From contig JAJXVQ010000051.1 of NCBI GenBank assembly GCA_021782065.1, positions 1-8,034 of the forward strand: 8,034 nucleotides of DNA, given 5' to 3'. The notes beneath the pieces were generated by a model. The model did not search any database. It saw only the letters and a program-made list of their open reading frames with translations, and had not been told where the DNA came from. Positions 1-6,913 of the stretch are shown in pieces. Both the position numbers and the translations under genes were made by a program. Origin of the DNA: Pseudomonadota bacterium. GTDB lineage: Bacteria > Pseudomonadota > Gammaproteobacteria > UBA1113. Positions within the stretch are counted from its first letter, which is position 1. Each line of letters opens with the position of its first letter.

Positions 1-9
1 ATCCAAATA

Positions 10-18
10 TGCTATAAT
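10..18 (+). promoter_or_regulatory. Extended -10-like motif, orphan
   Basis: The plus strand reads TGCTATAAT: a perfect TATAAT hexamer preceded by the TGN of an extended -10 element. Any -35 would lie left of the window, so it cannot be judged. A transcript would start near position 25 and run rightward, antisense to the 3' end of tilS. No plausible protein gene follows; the only reading frame is 16 codons (29-79). Isolated TATAAT matches are common in AT-rich DNA, so this is a weak call. Confidence 0.25.
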
Positions 19-87
19 ACGAGATTAAATGATGGATAGACACTGTAAAATTTGGATTACAGGGAGGGCGTCATTTTAGATTGATTC

Positions 88-112
88 TAAGTTTTGGCGA
101 AGTCAAAACTTA
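88..112 (-). other. 9-bp hairpin downstream of tilS
   Basis: Positions 88-96 (TAAGTTTTG) and 104-112 (CAAAACTTA) are perfect inverted repeats separated by a 7-nt loop. The hairpin begins 35 nt after the tilS stop codon, where a 3'-end structure of the accA-tilS transcript would be expected. Neither strand has a T-run after the stem and the stem is AT-rich, so it does not meet the criteria for an intrinsic terminator. It may act as a 3' stability structure or as a weak or factor-assisted terminator. A smaller inverted repeat (TTAGA at 76-80, TCTAA at 86-90) partly overlaps it and could compete with it. Confidence 0.4.
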
Positions 113-146
113 TTACTCTCAAGTTAGGCGATATTATGGGAGAATA

Positions 147-1487
147 TTATAACGTATTTATTGGGCTGTCAATATTTTCGTCATAAAAAACTAGCCCCAT
201 TTCATTTTTTGACGCCAATTTGAGCGAATGATAATCATAACCCACTACAGCAACAAGTTCGTCCTGCGCATAAATGAGTGGGATACGCGCCCGTTGCCAA
301 GGCGGCACCCCCCATTCCTGAAATAGTTTTTTCAATGGATGCGAACCTACCCTGCCTTCGGCATGAAATCGCTCGCCGTAGTTACGGAAACGCACCACGC
401 AATCCCCTACATGGGCTGCCGCCAAACCTAGCCCTAATACGGTTTCGCGACGCAACACCATATTGTCTATACGCAATATACTTTTATCATGTGGCCAAGG
501 AAATTCACCGCTACGTGGCACAATGTCTTTCGCCAACAATACATACAACCGATTTTGATAGGTGCTTAACACTACCTTGTGCCACTTCACTTGAGTATGA
601 TGATCGCGCCCTTGTTGATACACCAAATGTAACAGTTGCTGCATCTGGGCTTCTGTAGGCAATGCCAAACCCTGATCTGCTAACCATAAACGCAATACTG
701 CACTGCATTCGTAGGATGACAAAGCGGCTAGCTTGGTTTGATCTAAGCAGTTCTTCTGTTCACATCTGCATTGCATTAAAGCATCTTGCCACAAGGGTTC
801 TGCCCACTGTATCAACTGCGCCGATAGATTAGCGCTGCGCGCTAAGGTTCTAGCATAACTGGGCCAACGTTGGCGCAGCACAGGTATGACTAGCTGGCGC
901 AAATAATTACGATCATAAGTAATATCCTCATTGCTTAAATCGTTGATATGTTCTAATTGATGCGATTCAGCATACGCTTCTATATCCGCACGCGTTATCG
1001 TTAACAATGGCCGATAATGTATTATTCCCGGCTTAGTTTCAACTTGCTGCGGCATGGCTGCCAAACCCTTGGGGCCGGCGCCACGCAATAATTGTAATAA
1101 CACCGTTTCGGCTTGATCGTCTTCATGATGCGCCGTCAACAACACATCGCCTGCCGTTAAACGAGAAAAAATAGCTTCATAACGCAAGCGTCTGGCATTG
1201 GCTTCTAGGCTACCATCTTTGGGTAATTGCACGTCAGCAACGTATAAAATTACATCCCAACGACGACACAGATCGACACAAAAATCTTGCCAGGCATTTG
1301 CTTGTGGCTGCAAATGGTGATTGACGTGTACCGCAATAACGGGTAAAGAGGTTTTCAGTGTATGGCGCAAAAAATGTAATAAAGCGACTGAATCCACACC
1401 ACCGCTCAAGGCCACGCACCAACGATGAATGACCTTATCTTTTAAAGGTGCTAAAAAAGCCTCGTTATTGAATAACACGTTGACCAT
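147..1487 (-). CDS. tilS: tRNA(Ile)-lysidine synthetase TilS
   Basis: TilS uses ATP and lysine to convert the wobble cytidine (C34) of the CAU-anticodon tRNA-Ile to lysidine, switching it from methionine to isoleucine identity so that AUA codons are read correctly. It is an essential cytoplasmic enzyme in most bacteria. The protein has 446 residues, close to the 432 of E. coli. The PP-loop ATPase motif SGGVDS is at residues 28-33, HVNHHL at 54-59, and the family signature [10 protein letters not shown] at 119-128, followed by [10 protein letters not shown] at 133-142. A linker domain leads to the C-terminal TilS domain at about 362-437, with [15 protein letters not shown] at 383-397. The ATG at 1487 lies inside the accA 3' end (23-nt overlap). 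No clear Shine-Dalgarno precedes it, so translation is probably coupled to accA. No truncation or missing motif is seen, and the assignment is secure. Confidence 0.97.
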   Translation of the reverse strand: MVNVLFNNEAFLAPLKDKVIHRWCVALSGGVDSVALLHFLRHTLKTSLPVIAVHVNHHLQPQANAWQDFCVDLCRRWDVILYVADVQLPKDGSLEANARRLRYEAIFSRLTAGDVLLTAHHEDDQAETVLLQLLRGAGPKGLAAMPQQVETKPGIIHYRPLLTITRADIEAYAESHQLEHINDLSNEDITYDRNYLRQLVIPVLRQRWPSYARTLARSANLSAQLIQWAEPLWQDALMQCRCEQKNCLDQTKLAALSSYECSAVLRLWLADQGLALPTEAQMQQLLHLVYQQGRDHHTQVKWHKVVLSTYQNRLYVLLAKDIVPRSGEFPWPHDKSILRIDNMVLRRETVLGLGLAAAHVGDCVVRFRNYGERFHAEGRVGSHPLKKLFQEWGVPPWQRARIPLIYAQDELVAVVGYDYHSLKLASKNEMGLVFYDENIDSPINTL

Positions 1488-2421
1488 ACGACATTAAGCG
1501 TTCGTAGCGTTCCGATAACAACTGATCCATCGATTTTTTAGAAACGCGATCTAATTGTAAAATAAGCTCTGTTTTTAAATGCTGCGCCATTTCATCGATC
1601 TGCCTATGCGCTCCACCCAAAGGTTCTGGCAATACTTTGTCGATGAGTTGTTGCTTTAACAAACTCTCGGCATTGAGTTTGAGTGCGCCAGCTGCCTCAG
1701 AGGCTTTTTCGGCACTCTTCCATAAAATAGAGGCGCAGCCCTCGGGAGAGATCACTGAATAAATACTGTATTGCAGCATCATCACACAATCGCCTACGCC
1801 TAAGGCCAAAGCGCCACCGGAACCTCCTTCTCCTATGACTGTGCAGATCACCGGCGTTTTTAAACCCGCCAATTCATACAAATTACGCGCGATGGCTTCG
1901 CTTTGATTGTGTTCTTCGGCGGCAATCCCGGGATAAGCGCCAGCCGTATCAATGAAGGTCAATATCGGTACATTAAAATCTTCCGCCAAGTGCATCAAAC
2001 GCAAAGCCTTACGATAGCCTTCTGGCTGCGGCATACCAAAATTACGCTCTACTTTTTCTTTGGTTTTGCGCCCTTTCTCATGACCAATAATCATCACCGG
2101 ACGATCCTCTAAATAAGCCAAACCGCCTACTATAGCTTTATCGTCTACATAATGTCTGTCGCCATGCAATTCATCAAAACCGGTAAAAATACGGTTGATA
2201 TAATCTAGAGTATGCGGTCTTAAGGGGTGGCGCGCCAATTGAGTGACTTGCCATGGCGTTAAGTCGGCAAAGATCTGCATAGTAAGTTCACGACTCTTGG
2301 CCTGCAAACGCCGCAGTTCACCGCTTATATTGACCGACACATCGTCGCCCATACGCGCCAATTCTTCAATTTTCGCTTCTAATTCGGCAATAGGTCGTTC
2401 AAAATCTAGAAAGTTGTGCAT
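1465..2421 (-). CDS. accA: Acetyl-CoA carboxylase carboxyltransferase alpha subunit
   Basis: AccA and AccD form the carboxyltransferase that moves the carboxyl group from carboxybiotin on AccB to acetyl-CoA, giving malonyl-CoA, the first committed step of fatty acid synthesis. With the ATG at 2421 the protein has 318 residues (E. coli 319) and is collinear throughout. It has the N-terminal [16 protein letters not shown], the block [16 protein letters not shown] at 126-141, the glycine-rich oxyanion-hole region [12 protein letters not shown] at 197-208, and [15 protein letters not shown] at 221-235. A GTG two codons upstream (2427) could also start the frame. The ATG is preferred because GGGGTGA at 2430-2424 resembles the extended Shine-Dalgarno sequence and the E. 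coli N terminus has a similar length. In the motif FIDTxGAYPG the x is Ala rather than the Pro of E. coli. accA is the first gene of an overlapping pair with tilS, and a sigma70-like promoter precedes it. Confidence 0.97.
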   Translation of the reverse strand: MHNFLDFERPIAELEAKIEELARMGDDVSVNISGELRRLQAKSRELTMQIFADLTPWQVTQLARHPLRPHTLDYINRIFTGFDELHGDRHYVDDKAIVGGLAYLEDRPVMIIGHEKGRKTKEKVERNFGMPQPEGYRKALRLMHLAEDFNVPILTFIDTAGAYPGIAAEEHNQSEAIARNLYELAGLKTPVICTVIGEGGSGGALALGVGDCVMMLQYSIYSVISPEGCASILWKSAEKASEAAGALKLNAESLLKQQLIDKVLPEPLGGAHRQIDEMAQHLKTELILQLDRVSKKSMDQLLSERYERLMSYGQRVIQ

Positions 2422-2453
2422 ATTCACCCCAGGTCATAGCTAAGTTAGGGTCT

Positions 2454-2482
2454 ATTTTGCTAGAATGCAGCCCTGCCGTCAA
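2454..2482 (-). promoter_or_regulatory. Candidate sigma70 promoter of accA-tilS
   Basis: Read on the minus strand, TTGACG at 2482-2477 matches five of six bases of the -35 consensus. A 17-nt spacer follows, then CAAAAT at 2459-2454 (four of six bases of TATAAT). Just upstream of the -35, the minus strand of 2483-2505 is almost entirely A and T with an A-tract, resembling an UP element. Transcription would begin near 2446, leaving a leader of about 25 nt before the accA ATG. Prediction from sequence only. Confidence 0.55.
2458..2466 (+). promoter_or_regulatory. Candidate extended -10 promoter of the exonuclease-rlmD-relA run
   Basis: The plus strand reads TGCTAGAAT: TAGAAT matches five of six bases of TATAAT and carries the upstream TGN of extended -10 promoters. 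No good -35 lies 16-18 nt upstream (AGCTAA at 2438-2443). The start would be near 2473, about 33 nt before the exonuclease ATG. The element abuts the accA -10 at 2454-2459 and overlaps it by two bases, so polymerase could not occupy both promoters at once. Confidence 0.45.
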
Positions 2483-2505
2483 TTTTTTTAGAAAAAGAAC
2501 AAAAT

Positions 2506-3279
2506 ATGAACATTTTTGTTTTCGATATTGAGACTATCCCGGATTGTGATGCCTCGCGTCGCTTACACGATAGCCCGGAATGGAGCGATAGCGATGCCGC
2601 CAATGCTTTGTTTGCGGGTGCCCGGGAACAAAATGGTCGCGATTTTGTGGCTCATTATTTGCAAAAGATCGTCGTCATTTCTGCTGTATTAAAAACACGG
2701 GAAGGTGTTAAGGCATGGTCTTTAGGGCAAGAAGATGCCTCTGAAAAAGAGTTAATCACGCGTTTTTTTGATGGTATTGAACGTTTTTCACCTACCTTGG
2801 TCAGTTGGAATGGCAGCGGCTTTGATCTCCCCGTATTGCACTATCGCGCCTTATTACACGGCGTTGCCGCACCCCGCTATTGGGAAATGGGCGATAACGA
2901 CAGCCAATTTCGCTGGAATAATTATTTGAGCCGTTTTCACCAACGACATTTGGATCTCATGGACGTATTAGCGGCTTATCAAAACAAGGCGTATGCGCCC
3001 TTGGATCGCATCGCCACTTTATTGGGTTATCCCGGCAAAATGGGCATGGCGGGCGATCAAGTCTGGTCGGCTTATCAACAAGGACAATTGGGCGCCATAC
3101 GCAATTATTGTGAAACCGATGTATTAAACACCTATTTAGTCTATTTGCGCTTTGAACAAGTACGCGGCCATATCACTGCAGAAGCCTATCAGCAAGCTTG
3201 CGATGAATTGCTACATTATTTAAAGCAGGAAAACAAACCTCATTTTAACGAATTTATTGAGCATTGGCACATACCATGA
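2506..3279 (+). CDS. Predicted 3'-5' exonuclease, PolB-like DEDDy family
   Basis: This is a stand-alone 257-residue protein related to the proofreading exonuclease domain of family-B DNA polymerases, without a polymerase domain. The metal-binding residues of the DEDDy class are all visible: DIET at residues 7-10 (D7, E9) for ExoI, WNGSGFDLPVL at 101-111 (D107) for ExoII, and NYCETD at 200-205 (Y201, D205) for ExoIII. HLDLMDVL at 148-155 is the conserved block between ExoII and ExoIII seen in this family. It should remove nucleotides from 3' ends of DNA or RNA with two metal ions; the physiological substrate is not known from sequence. It is the first gene of the plus-strand run, and its TGA overlaps the rlmD ATG by 4 nt (ATGA). 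The ATG at 2506 directly opens the ExoI strand, so the start is well supported even though only a weak purine stretch (GAAAAAGAAC) stands in for a ribosome-binding site. Confidence 0.9.
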   Translation: MNIFVFDIETIPDCDASRRLHDSPEWSDSDAANALFAGAREQNGRDFVAHYLQKIVVISAVLKTREGVKAWSLGQEDASEKELITRFFDGIERFSPTLVSWNGSGFDLPVLHYRALLHGVAAPRYWEMGDNDSQFRWNNYLSRFHQRHLDLMDVLAAYQNKAYAPLDRIATLLGYPGKMGMAGDQVWSAYQQGQLGAIRNYCETDVLNTYLVYLRFEQVRGHITAEAYQQACDELLHYLKQENKPHFNEFIEHWHIP

Positions 3280-4661
3280 ATAAACATAACCTAGCTTTAG
3301 AAACCGCCACCATTCGTCATTTAAGCCATGAAGGACGAGGCGTCGCTGATTTAAATGGTAAAACGGTGTTTATACAAAATGCCCTACCCAATGAAACCGT
3401 TTCGTTTCGTTATACTAGACGACACAAAAATTTTGACGAAGGTTATGCGGTAGCAATATTGAAAAATATTAGTCCAGATAGAGTTGAGTCTATGTGCCCG
3501 CATACAGCCATTTGTGCTGGCTGCAGCTTGCAGCATTTAAGCTCTGAGGCACAATTAAAGTTAAAAGAAAACACCTTAAAAGAACAATTTAAGCATTTTG
3601 CGCAGATTGACATTACGCAATTAGAACCAGCACTACACGCAACAAATTACCATTATCGTTATAAAGCACGTTTATCGGTTAAAGATGTGATCAAGAAAAA
3701 TAAGGTATTGATAGGCTTTCATGAACACAATGGCCGTTACGTCGCTGATATAGATCGCTGCCCTATACTGCCTGGAGTCGTAGGTAATAAACTACCCTTA
3801 TTATCCCAATTGATATCAGAGCTCAGTGTACGCAGCGCCATTCCACAAATTGAAGTGGCTATCAGCAGCGATGAAACGGCGCTTATTATACGTCACGTGC
3901 AACCCTTGCCTGTAAACGATATAGAAAAAATCATTGTGTTTGCACAAAATGAAGGATTTTCGATTTATTTACAACCGTCTAAACAGGATAAAGAAACGCG
4001 TGTTATTGTGGCTGCTTTTTTGTCTAGTACCACAACAGATGAAAACCTACCATTGATAAAGCTATGGCCTAAAAATAGCCCCTTCTTACTGCATTATCAT
4101 TTGCCCAATGAAGACTCTACGCTTTATTTTTCGCCTACAGAATTTACGCAAATCAATCCTGCGGTTAACGAATTAATGGTAGCACAAGCCTTGTCTTGGT
4201 TAGTGCCCAATAAAGAGGATCGAATCTTAGACCTGTTTTGTGGCATCGGTAATTTTACCATTCCTTTAGCCCGTCATTGCAAAGAAATTATCGGCATAGA
4301 AGGCGAAGCCAGTATGGTGGCACGTGCAACAGACAATGCGGTTCATAACCATAGAGACAATGCACGCTTCCTAGCGGCAGATTTAACGCAAAGCATCTCT
4401 CATTTACAATTGTTAAACTGTACTTTCGACAAGATCCTCATCGACCCACCCCGCAGTGGCGCCTTGGAAGTGATTGAACGACATTTTAAAGCGTGGCAAG
4501 CCAAAACAATCGTGTATGTTTCCTGTAATCCAGCCACATTGGCACGAGATCTTGGTGTATTAATACACCAATTAGGCTATACATTAGAAAAAATAGGGAT
4601 TTTAGACATGTTCCCACAAACCGGCCATGTAGAAAGCATGGCTTTATTGACTGGGAGGTAA
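3276..4661 (+). CDS. rlmD: 23S rRNA (uracil-1939-C5)-methyltransferase RlmD
   Basis: RlmD (RumA) methylates U1939 of 23S rRNA at carbon 5 using S-adenosylmethionine. From the ATG at 3276 the protein has 461 residues (E. coli 433). An N-terminal TRAM RNA-binding domain spans about residues 1-65. Four cysteines that would bind the 4Fe-4S cluster are at 74, 80 and 83 (CPHTAICAGC) and 162 (RCPIL). The methyltransferase domain has FTQIN at 290-294, the SAM-binding DLFCGIGNFT at 319-328 and DPPRSGA at 390-396. The nucleophilic Cys417 lies in SCNPATLARD, and the likely general base Glu453 lies in TGHVES. All expected catalytic residues are present. The frame is also open from a TTG at 3264, but the ATG overlapping the upstream TGA (ATGA, 3276-3279) is preferred because it gives the usual coupling geometry. 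Adjacency to relA is also seen in E. coli and supports the assignment. Confidence 0.96.
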   Translation: MNKHNLALETATIRHLSHEGRGVADLNGKTVFIQNALPNETVSFRYTRRHKNFDEGYAVAILKNISPDRVESMCPHTAICAGCSLQHLSSEAQLKLKENTLKEQFKHFAQIDITQLEPALHATNYHYRYKARLSVKDVIKKNKVLIGFHEHNGRYVADIDRCPILPGVVGNKLPLLSQLISELSVRSAIPQIEVAISSDETALIIRHVQPLPVNDIEKIIVFAQNEGFSIYLQPSKQDKETRVIVAAFLSSTTTDENLPLIKLWPKNSPFLLHYHLPNEDSTLYFSPTEFTQINPAVNELMVAQALSWLVPNKEDRILDLFCGIGNFTIPLARHCKEIIGIEGEASMVARATDNAVHNHRDNARFLAADLTQSISHLQLLNCTFDKILIDPPRSGALEVIERHFKAWQAKTIVYVSCNPATLARDLGVLIHQLGYTLEKIGILDMFPQTGHVESMALLTGR

Positions 4662-4671
4662 GCATCTATTC

Positions 4672-6888
4672 ATGGTTAAACTAAAAAAACTAGCCTATCA
4701 TAATGACGATGGTTCTTTAGACGTCCAACTGTGGTTAGATACGCTAGCGCAGAGCTACCCTAAAGAACATTTAGACCGCTTGCGTCATGTGATCGACTTA
4801 GTGGTAACCCTAGGCGCAACCGTACCCACTCTATCCTTGCAGATAACCTGCTTGGATCTAGGATTACAAATGGCAGCCCTGTTAGCCGAACTATCCGCAG
4901 ACGAAACGACGTTGATTGCCGCGTTGACCTATCACCTCATTGTTTATACCGATTTTACTCTCGAAGACATCACCCAACAGATCGGCGCCGATGTGGCCAA
5001 TCTGTTGGCAGGCGCTTTGCGCATGGATGATATTTCCGTGTTATTACATGCACAAAGCAATACCGAAGAAAATCTACCTTCCAGAATACATAACTTACGA
5101 AAGATGCTGCTGGCTATGGCCAGAGACGTGCGTGTGGTTATTTTAAAGATCAGCGAAAAAATGTGCCATCTACGCGCAGCCAGCCATTTGGATGCAAATT
5201 TCCGCAAACGCATCGCCACCGAGGTCAAAGAGATTTATGCACCCTTAACAAACCGCTTAGGCTTAGGCCATTTAAAATGGGAAATGGAAGATTCTGTATT
5301 TAGATATCTACAAGAAGCCGAATATAAATCTCTAGCCAAAGCATTAGATCAAAAACGCATAGAGCGTGAAGAATATATTGCTGCTTTTCAAGAAAGGTTT
5401 CAGACGTTGTTGAAAAATTTGAACCTAGAGCGTTATGAAATAGCGGGGCGTGCAAAACACTTATACAGCATCTATCGAAAAATGATACGCAAGAAGGTAG
5501 GTTTAGAAAAAATTTACGATTCCTTTGCCGTGCGTGTATTAGTACCTGATGTGCACGATTGTTATAAAGTATTAAGTCTAGTGCATGAACATTGGACCCC
5601 CATCAGCGAAGAATTTGACGATTATATCGCTAGACCTAAGGAAAATGGCTATCAATCGCTACACACCGCTGTGGTGGGGCCAGAAGATAAAAATATAGAG
5701 GTACAGATTCGCACCTTTGGTATGCATGAAATATCCGAGCTGGGCGTTGCCGCGCATTGGAAATACAAAGAAGGCGCTACCCCTAAAAATGACTATGAAG
5801 ATAAGATCGCCTGGTTAAGGCAGTTGATCGCTTGGCAGAGCGATTATTTGCAAGCAGACAATCGAGATGAATTATTTCAAACTACCTCGTTATTTGACGA
5901 TAGAGTCTATATATTTACTCCCGAAGGCGACATCATCGATCTAATAAAAGGCTCAACCCCTATAGATTTTGCCTATCATGTACACAGTGAAATAGGCCAT
6001 CGCTGCAAAGGTGCTAAGGTCAACGACAAAATAGTCCCTTTATCGTATGCGCTGCAAACCGGCGATCGCGTCAGCATCATCACCGCTAAGATCCCTCATC
6101 CTAGCTTAGACTGGCTAGATCCTAAATCTGGGTTTGTACACACCAGTAAAGCGCGCGCGAAGATTTTGCACTGGTTTAAGGCGCAAAACTATCAACAACA
6201 TGTTACCGAAGGCATGGCCTTTTTGAATGAAACCGCAAAACGCGAACATTTAAAGCTACCACCTTTATTACCCATTGCAGAAGCACTGCATTTCAAAAAC
6301 ATTGATGATATGTTAGCCGCTTTAGGCGGTGGTTATATTAAAATGGCACAAGTTGTAAATAAAATTACAACGGCTCAAGAGAGCAAAGACGAACATCATG
6401 AAAAACCCAGCAAAACACCTGCCGCCGCAACCAAGACTTCCGCCAAAGATGACATCAGCGTTTATGGTTTACACGATCTGCTGCACACCATTGCCAAATG
6501 TTGTAAACCCATTCCTGGCGATCCCATTACAGGTTTTATTACCCAACAACGCGGCATTACCGTACATCATCGAGACTGTCGCTCCTTGCAGCAATTACAC
6601 AACAAGGAGCGCATTATTATCGTCGATTGGCATAATAATAATGCCACTCACTACAGTGTAGAATTGCGCATACTAGCTTACCCAGATCAGGATTTAATCA
6701 AGGAGATTACCGCTTTAGTGAGCCAAGAAAAAGTGTATTTAACCCGTATCAACAGTGCGCAAACAGAAAATAAAATGAGAATAGATCTACTGGTTGAAGT
6801 GAAAAGCTCCGAGCAATTACAGCATTTCATTCAACAATTGCGTAATATGCCAGATGTCGCTCAGGTGGAACGGTTAATGGCGGTGTAA
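4672..6888 (+). CDS. relA: GTP pyrophosphokinase RelA, (p)ppGpp synthetase I
   Basis: RelA transfers pyrophosphate from ATP to GTP or GDP to make (p)ppGpp when uncharged tRNA enters the ribosomal A site, triggering the stringent response. At 738 residues it matches E. coli RelA (744). Domains in order: degenerate HD region (about 30-200), synthetase (about 240-370), TGS (about 408-472), helical region, zinc-finger/conserved-cysteine domain (about 597-645) and C-terminal ACT/RRM (about 662-738). The HD region lacks the His-Asp pair expected of a hydrolase (LTYHLIVYTD at 85-94). The synthetase has EFDD at 314-317, the RelA-type acidic motif rather than the RxKD of bifunctional Rel/SpoT, then NGYQSLHT at 325-332 and EVQIRT at 343-348. 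Cys610, Cys611, Asp635 and Cys636 match the conserved CC and DC residues. A low-complexity linker (566-594) occurs where E. coli RelA also has a variable linker. GGGAGG at 4653-4658, overlapping the rlmD end, is the Shine-Dalgarno, with a rather long 13-nt spacer. The gene ends with tandem TAA codons. Confidence 0.96.
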   Translation: MVKLKKLAYHNDDGSLDVQLWLDTLAQSYPKEHLDRLRHVIDLVVTLGATVPTLSLQITCLDLGLQMAALLAELSADETTLIAALTYHLIVYTDFTLEDITQQIGADVANLLAGALRMDDISVLLHAQSNTEENLPSRIHNLRKMLLAMARDVRVVILKISEKMCHLRAASHLDANFRKRIATEVKEIYAPLTNRLGLGHLKWEMEDSVFRYLQEAEYKSLAKALDQKRIEREEYIAAFQERFQTLLKNLNLERYEIAGRAKHLYSIYRKMIRKKVGLEKIYDSFAVRVLVPDVHDCYKVLSLVHEHWTPISEEFDDYIARPKENGYQSLHTAVVGPEDKNIEVQIRTFGMHEISELGVAAHWKYKEGATPKNDYEDKIAWLRQLIAWQSDYLQADNRDELFQTTSLFDDRVYIFTPEGDIIDLIKGSTPIDFAYHVHSEIGHRCKGAKVNDKIVPLSYALQTGDRVSIITAKIPHPSLDWLDPKSGFVHTSKARAKILHWFKAQNYQQHVTEGMAFLNETAKREHLKLPPLLPIAEALHFKNIDDMLAALGGGYIKMAQVVNKITTAQESKDEHHEKPSKTPAAATKTSAKDDISVYGLHDLLHTIAKCCKPIPGDPITGFITQQRGITVHHRDCRSLQQLHNKERIIIVDWHNNNATHYSVELRILAYPDQDLIKEITALVSQEKVYLTRINSAQTENKMRIDLLVEVKSSEQLQHFIQQLRNMPDVAQVERLMAV

Positions 6889-6913
6889 TAACTCAAACAA
6901 CCCTGCTACTATC

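Noticed and set aside
52..63. TTGGATTACAGG resembles the core of a primate Alu element
   Set aside because: Only about ten bases match, in otherwise bacterial sequence; chance similarity, not contamination.
29..79. A 16-codon frame after the extended -10 motif (MMDRHCKIWITGRASF)
   Set aside because: No Shine-Dalgarno precedes it, it resembles no known leader peptide, and frames of this length occur by chance.
88..112. Hairpin as an intrinsic (rho-independent) terminator of tilS
   Set aside because: The stem is AT-rich and no T-run follows on either strand, so it was kept only as a hairpin.
278..658. Plus-strand open frame of 126 codons inside tilS
   Set aside because: It lies antisense to strongly conserved tilS codons, has no ribosome-binding site and no recognisable protein features; it is a shadow frame.
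2468..2489. GCAGCCCTGC followed by a run of T as a terminator
   Set aside because: The inverted repeat would leave only a 2-nt loop or a 3-bp stem, and the T-tract is better explained as the A-tract UP-like element upstream of the accA -35.
3264..3275. TTG at 3264 as the rlmD start
   Set aside because: It adds only four codons, has no better ribosome-binding site, and the ATG at 3276 gives the typical ATGA stop-start overlap.
4940..5228. Overlapping open frames on both strands inside relA
   Set aside because: RelA coding is continuous and conserved here; the frames have no independent start signals or recognisable motifs.
6367..6453. Low-complexity Lys/Ala/Thr-rich stretch in RelA as an insertion or damage
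   Set aside because: It falls between the helical and zinc-finger domains, where E. coli RelA also has a variable linker, and the frame and flanking domains are intact.
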